Source: CAZSNH01 sp052388455 (GTDB lineage: Bacteria > Pseudomonadota > Alphaproteobacteria > Rhizobiales > Hyphomicrobiaceae). Taken from it: a stretch of 64,000 bases of DNA. The translations under genes and the position numbers were made by a program. Numbering within the stretch: position 1 is the first letter of the stretch; the number at the start of each line of letters is the position of its first letter. This document shows positions 61,623 through 64,000 of the stretch, piece after piece. The stretch covers positions 20,232-84,231 of the forward strand of contig JBQTIA010000011.1 in assembly GCA_052388455.1 (NCBI GenBank), given 5' to 3'. Under the pieces are notes generated by a model. The model was not told the DNA's origin. It ran no database searches and saw only the letters and a list, made by a program, of their open reading frames with translations.

Positions 61623-61694
61623 GTGTGATTCAGATTTCGAAGTCCGCGAACGAGCCAGCCGCATAGCATGAAGCGGACTTCGAAATCATCACAC
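61623..61694. repeat. Inverted repeat 2 with related GGACTTCG core
   Basis: Left arm 61623-61647 and right arm 61673-61694, loop 25 bases. The inner 15 bases (GATTTCGAAGTCCGC against GCGGACTTCGAAATC) pair perfectly, and the outer GTGTGAT/ATCACAC pair too, separated by a 3-base bulge. The core GGACTTCG-NN-ATC is shared with inverted repeat 1, so four copies occur within 163 bases. Confidence 0.85.
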
Positions 61695-61843
61695 CAGAGG
61701 CGAATCGACGTTAGTCCCATGCTTTGACGACTTGCCTTCCGCCTTGCCTGACAGGAGGCATGTCATCGCTTGACACTCCGCGAGGTTGCCAGTCGTTATC
61801 GCCGACCTTTTTGTGGACTTTCCAGAACCAGCATCGAGCCTCC

Positions 61844-62788
61844 ATGACCAAGACCTTCGCGCTGATCGGTGCCGGCGGCTACGTTGCACCGAGGCACATG
61901 AAAGCGATCAAAGCGGTGGGCGGCGATCTTGTCGTCGCTATGGATCCCAACGACAGCGTCGGCGTGATCGACAGCTATTTTCCGGATGCGCATTTCTTCG
62001 TCGAGTTCGAACGCTTCGACCGCCACGTCGACAAGCTGAAGCGGCAAGGCCGAAGAATCGGGTACGTGTCGATTTGCTCCCCCAACTATTTGCACGATGC
62101 CCACTGCCGCTTTGCACTTCGCTCGGGCGCGGACGCCATCTGTGAGAAGCCACTGGTCCTCAACCCTTGGAATCTCGACGGCCTCGCGGAAATCCAGAGC
62201 GAGACGGGTAAGAAGATTTCAACGATCCTTCAACTGCGGCTGCATCCGGAGATCTTGAAGCTGAAGGCGCAAGTCGAGGCGTCCCCTCGCGACGATTACG
62301 AGGTGGACCTCACCTACATAACCTCTCGCGGACGCTGGTATCACGTGTCGTGGAAAGGGGACCGTGGGAAATCGGGCGGCGTGGCCACAAACATCGGCAT
62401 CCACTTCTTCGATATGCTCGTGTTCGTATTCGGGCCTGTTCAATCCTTCGCACTGCACGTCGGTGACGACAACAGGGCCGCCGGCGTGATCCGCTGCGCC
62501 AAGGCGAACGTCCGCTGGTATCTCTCGCTAGACAGCAGTGACCTTCCCGACGGCTTGAAGCCGGGACAGTCGACGTATCGCTCGATCCTCGTCGATGGCC
62601 GCGAAATCGAATTTTCGGAAGGCTTCACCGACCTCCATACACGCAGCTACGAGGAAATTCTCGCCGGAAATGGGTTTGGACTCGAGGACGTACGCCCCTC
62701 GATCGAAATCGCCGCCGCGATCCGCGAGATGCCGCTCACCGCCGCAGGTGCCGGCGCGCACCCCTTTCTCGCCAGGATCCAGCGATGA
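61844..62788 (+). CDS. wbpB: Gfo/Idh/MocA sugar dehydrogenase (WbpB-like)
   Basis: A 314-residue NAD(P)-dependent oxidoreductase: FALIGAGGYVAPRHMKAI, then YVSICSPNYLHDAHCRFALRSGADAICEKPLVLNP with the EKP motif, and GVATNIGIHFFDML. With the acetyltransferase following by a 4-base overlap, it matches WbpB, which oxidises C3 of UDP-GlcNAcA on the way to 2,3-diacetamido uronic acids. The aminotransferase WbpE is not in the window, except that the LegC-like enzyme could stand in. ATG 61844. Confidence 0.87.
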   Translation: MTKTFALIGAGGYVAPRHMKAIKAVGGDLVVAMDPNDSVGVIDSYFPDAHFFVEFERFDRHVDKLKRQGRRIGYVSICSPNYLHDAHCRFALRSGADAICEKPLVLNPWNLDGLAEIQSETGKKISTILQLRLHPEILKLKAQVEASPRDDYEVDLTYITSRGRWYHVSWKGDRGKSGGVATNIGIHFFDMLVFVFGPVQSFALHVGDDNRAAGVIRCAKANVRWYLSLDSSDLPDGLKPGQSTYRSILVDGREIEFSEGFTDLHTRSYEEILAGNGFGLEDVRPSIEIAAAIREMPLTAAGAGAHPFLARIQR

Positions 62789-63399
62789 CGGGGGCCGGCG
62801 CAGACAACCCCGAGATGATCGAAGACCCGCGTTTTCCCGGAGTTCTCATCCATCGCAGCAGCGCCGTCGACCAGGGGGCGCAAATCGGCTGCGGTACGCG
62901 CATCTGGCATTTCACCCACGTGCTCTCCGGCACCGAGATCGGGGAAGACGGCTCGATCGGGCAGAACTGCATGATCGGCCCGAACGTCGTCATCGGCCGC
63001 GGCGCCAAGATCCAGAACAACGTCTCGCTCTATGAAGGCGTCGAACTGGCCGAGGATGTTTTCTGTGGTCCCTCGTGCGTCTTCACCAATGTGTTCAATC
63101 CGCGCGCACACGTCTCGCGCAAGGCCGAGTTCCGCAAGACCCGCGTAGGACGCGGGGCGACGATCGGCGCCAACGCCACCATCGTTTGCGGCCACGAGAT
63201 CGGAGAGTATGCCTTCATCGGCGCCGGAGCCGTCGTCACGCGGCCGGTGCCACCCTTTGCGCTCGTCGCCGGCAACCCGGCCCGCCGCATCGGCTGGATG
63301 AGCCGGGCCGGCGAGCGGCTGGGGCCCGACCTCAAATGTCCGCGCACGGGCGAGCGCTACCGGCTCGACGCCGACGGACGCCTGCATCCGGTCGATTGA
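62785..63399 (+). CDS. wbpD: UDP-3-amino sugar N-acetyltransferase (WbpD-like)
   Basis: A 204-residue left-handed-helix acetyltransferase: GCGTRIWHFTHVLSGTEIGEDGSIGQNCMIGPNV, FTNVFNPRAHVSRK, RGATIGANATIVCGHEIGEYAFIGAGAVVTRPVPPFALVAGNPAR. These match WbpD/WlbB, acetylating the 3-amino group of UDP-GlcNAc3NA. ATG 62785 overlaps the WbpB stop (ATGA). Confidence 0.9.
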   Translation: MTGAGADNPEMIEDPRFPGVLIHRSSAVDQGAQIGCGTRIWHFTHVLSGTEIGEDGSIGQNCMIGPNVVIGRGAKIQNNVSLYEGVELAEDVFCGPSCVFTNVFNPRAHVSRKAEFRKTRVGRGATIGANATIVCGHEIGEYAFIGAGAVVTRPVPPFALVAGNPARRIGWMSRAGERLGPDLKCPRTGERYRLDADGRLHPVD

Positions 63400-63410
63400 G
63401 CCTGATCGGC

Positions 63411-64000
63411 TCAGCGAACTTCGTGCGTCGCAGGCGCGGCACGTTCCAGATCGCCGACGCGCCAGATCCGCGTGCCGCCGGAAAAGGTCGCGACTGGCGC
63501 GGCGCAGCTTCGGCCCCGCATGGACGGCGCCGCCGGTCCCGCCTTCGCCGGCTCAACGAAGGCGTGGCAGCCGTCGGCATCGGGACGTACCCATGCCGTC
63601 ACATAGTAATCGGCTCCGACGGTGGCGAGGTAACCGGCGAGCGGCGTCTGCCTTGCGATGGCGTCGACAATGCGGCCATCGCCCATCAGACCTTCGAGCT
63701 GGATGACGGGTTGATCCGTCAGGTAGGCGGCGGCGCCCGCCCGGTCACCCATGGCATAGGAGCCGGGATGCGCGGCGGCGAAGTCTCTGAGCGCAATGGC
63801 GTCGACGACGTTGGGAAGATCGGAGGCCTTGCCGCCGAAGGGCCGCAGCGACTGCACCACAGCGAACACCGCCACCACGGCGACCAAACCCGCCGCGGTG
63901 ACACTCGACAGTGACGGCCGGTTCCGGAGGACGAGGGTGACGGACAGGCTCAGGCCAATCGCGGCGTTGACCAGCACGGCCCAGAAGTACCAGGGCCACA
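63411..64000 (-). CDS. Membrane protein, C-terminal part (possible GT39-like glycosyltransferase)
   Basis: The frame is open to the right edge, so the N-terminal part is outside the window. What is seen starts with WPWYFWAVLVN, then two hydrophobic helices, then about 130 soluble residues including YAMGDRAGAAAYLTDQPVIQLEGLMGD. This is reminiscent of C-terminal periplasmic parts of multi-spanning glycosyltransferases (GT39/GT83 type), but that is weak evidence. It ends 11 bases from the WbpD-like gene, converging with it. Confidence 0.6.
   Translation of the reverse strand, partial: WPWYFWAVLVNAAIGLSLSVTLVLRNRPSLSSVTAAGLVAVVAVFAVVQSLRPFGGKASDLPNVVDAIALRDFAAAHPGSYAMGDRAGAAAYLTDQPVIQLEGLMGDGRIVDAIARQTPLAGYLATVGADYYVTAWVRPDADGCHAFVEPAKAGPAAPSMRGRSCAAPVATFSGGTRIWRVGDLERAAPATHEVR

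Larger units (their letters stand above)
61467..61843. promoter_or_regulatory. Divergent regulatory region of the glycan locus
   Basis: A 377-base region between the winged-helix gene (leftward) and the Gfo/Idh gene (rightward). Apart from the two hairpins described separately, no gene is evident. It must hold both transcription starts. Confidence 0.6.

Noticed and set aside
1..64000. CRISPR arrays, tRNA/rRNA genes, transposases, prophage genes
   Set aside because: None could be recognised by eye. Short tRNAs might escape; a covariance-model search would decide.

Overview
The window looks like a piece of a high-GC alphaproteobacterial chromosome, probably from the Hyphomicrobiales. This is an inference from the gene families: an FAD protein/DUF1365/CFA-synthase-like operon, isovaleryl-CoA dehydrogenase, a CioAB-type oxidase, MgtE, and short secreted SH3 or His-rich proteins. 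GTG and TTG starts and 4-base stop/start overlaps are frequent. I saw no rRNA, tRNA, insertion sequence or CRISPR array.

Left part, about 1-23.4 kb: mostly housekeeping and accessory genes in small units. In order these are the end of a short-chain dehydrogenase; a three-gene lipid-modification operon (FAD oxidoreductase, DUF1365, cyclopropane-synthase-like methyltransferase); kdsA for Kdo synthesis; a GFA-domain protein; a PilZ protein; a GDYXXLXY/DUF2157 membrane pair; the cioAB cytochrome bd-type quinol oxidase; a YdcF-like protein; a secreted SH3 protein; a thiolase; a repetitive His-rich secreted protein; isovaleryl-CoA dehydrogenase; an ICMT-like membrane methyltransferase; DUF4287/DUF5655, coiled-coil and DUF2189 proteins; the Mg2+ transporter mgtE; and two tandem exported polysaccharide deacetylases.

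Right part, about 23.4-63.4 kb: a large, tightly packed glycan locus, almost entirely on the minus strand. A winged-helix regulator and a specialised NusG/RfaH-like factor stand at its head. Behind them come a methyltransferase and a PtmE-like CBS/nucleotidyltransferase. LegB (on the plus strand), LegC, NeuD/LegH, NeuB/LegI, NeuC/LegG and a CMP-sugar synthetase form an almost complete legionaminic-acid-type pathway. A WbpG/PseA-like amidotransferase with dedicated HisH and HisF homologues probably installs an acetamidino group. A PglK-like ABC exporter follows. A second sugar set (PseB, RmlD-like reductase, second NeuB-family synthase, GT2, SpsF, class III aminotransferase, methyltransferases, GNAT, aldo/keto reductase) looks like a separate, possibly undescribed nonulosonate or deoxy-amino sugar pathway. 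The downstream end holds three GT4 glycosyltransferases, WbqC, a CE4-like protein, an asparagine-synthase-like protein without the glutaminase cysteine, and several proteins of unknown function.

The intergenic region before the regulator carries two long diverged hairpins with a common core motif. On its other side, WbpB-like and WbpD-like genes are transcribed divergently, and the start of a membrane protein gene lies beyond the right edge of the window. No Wzy polymerase, Wzx flippase or flagellin gene is visible, so whether the glycan decorates flagellin, LPS or a capsule is open.
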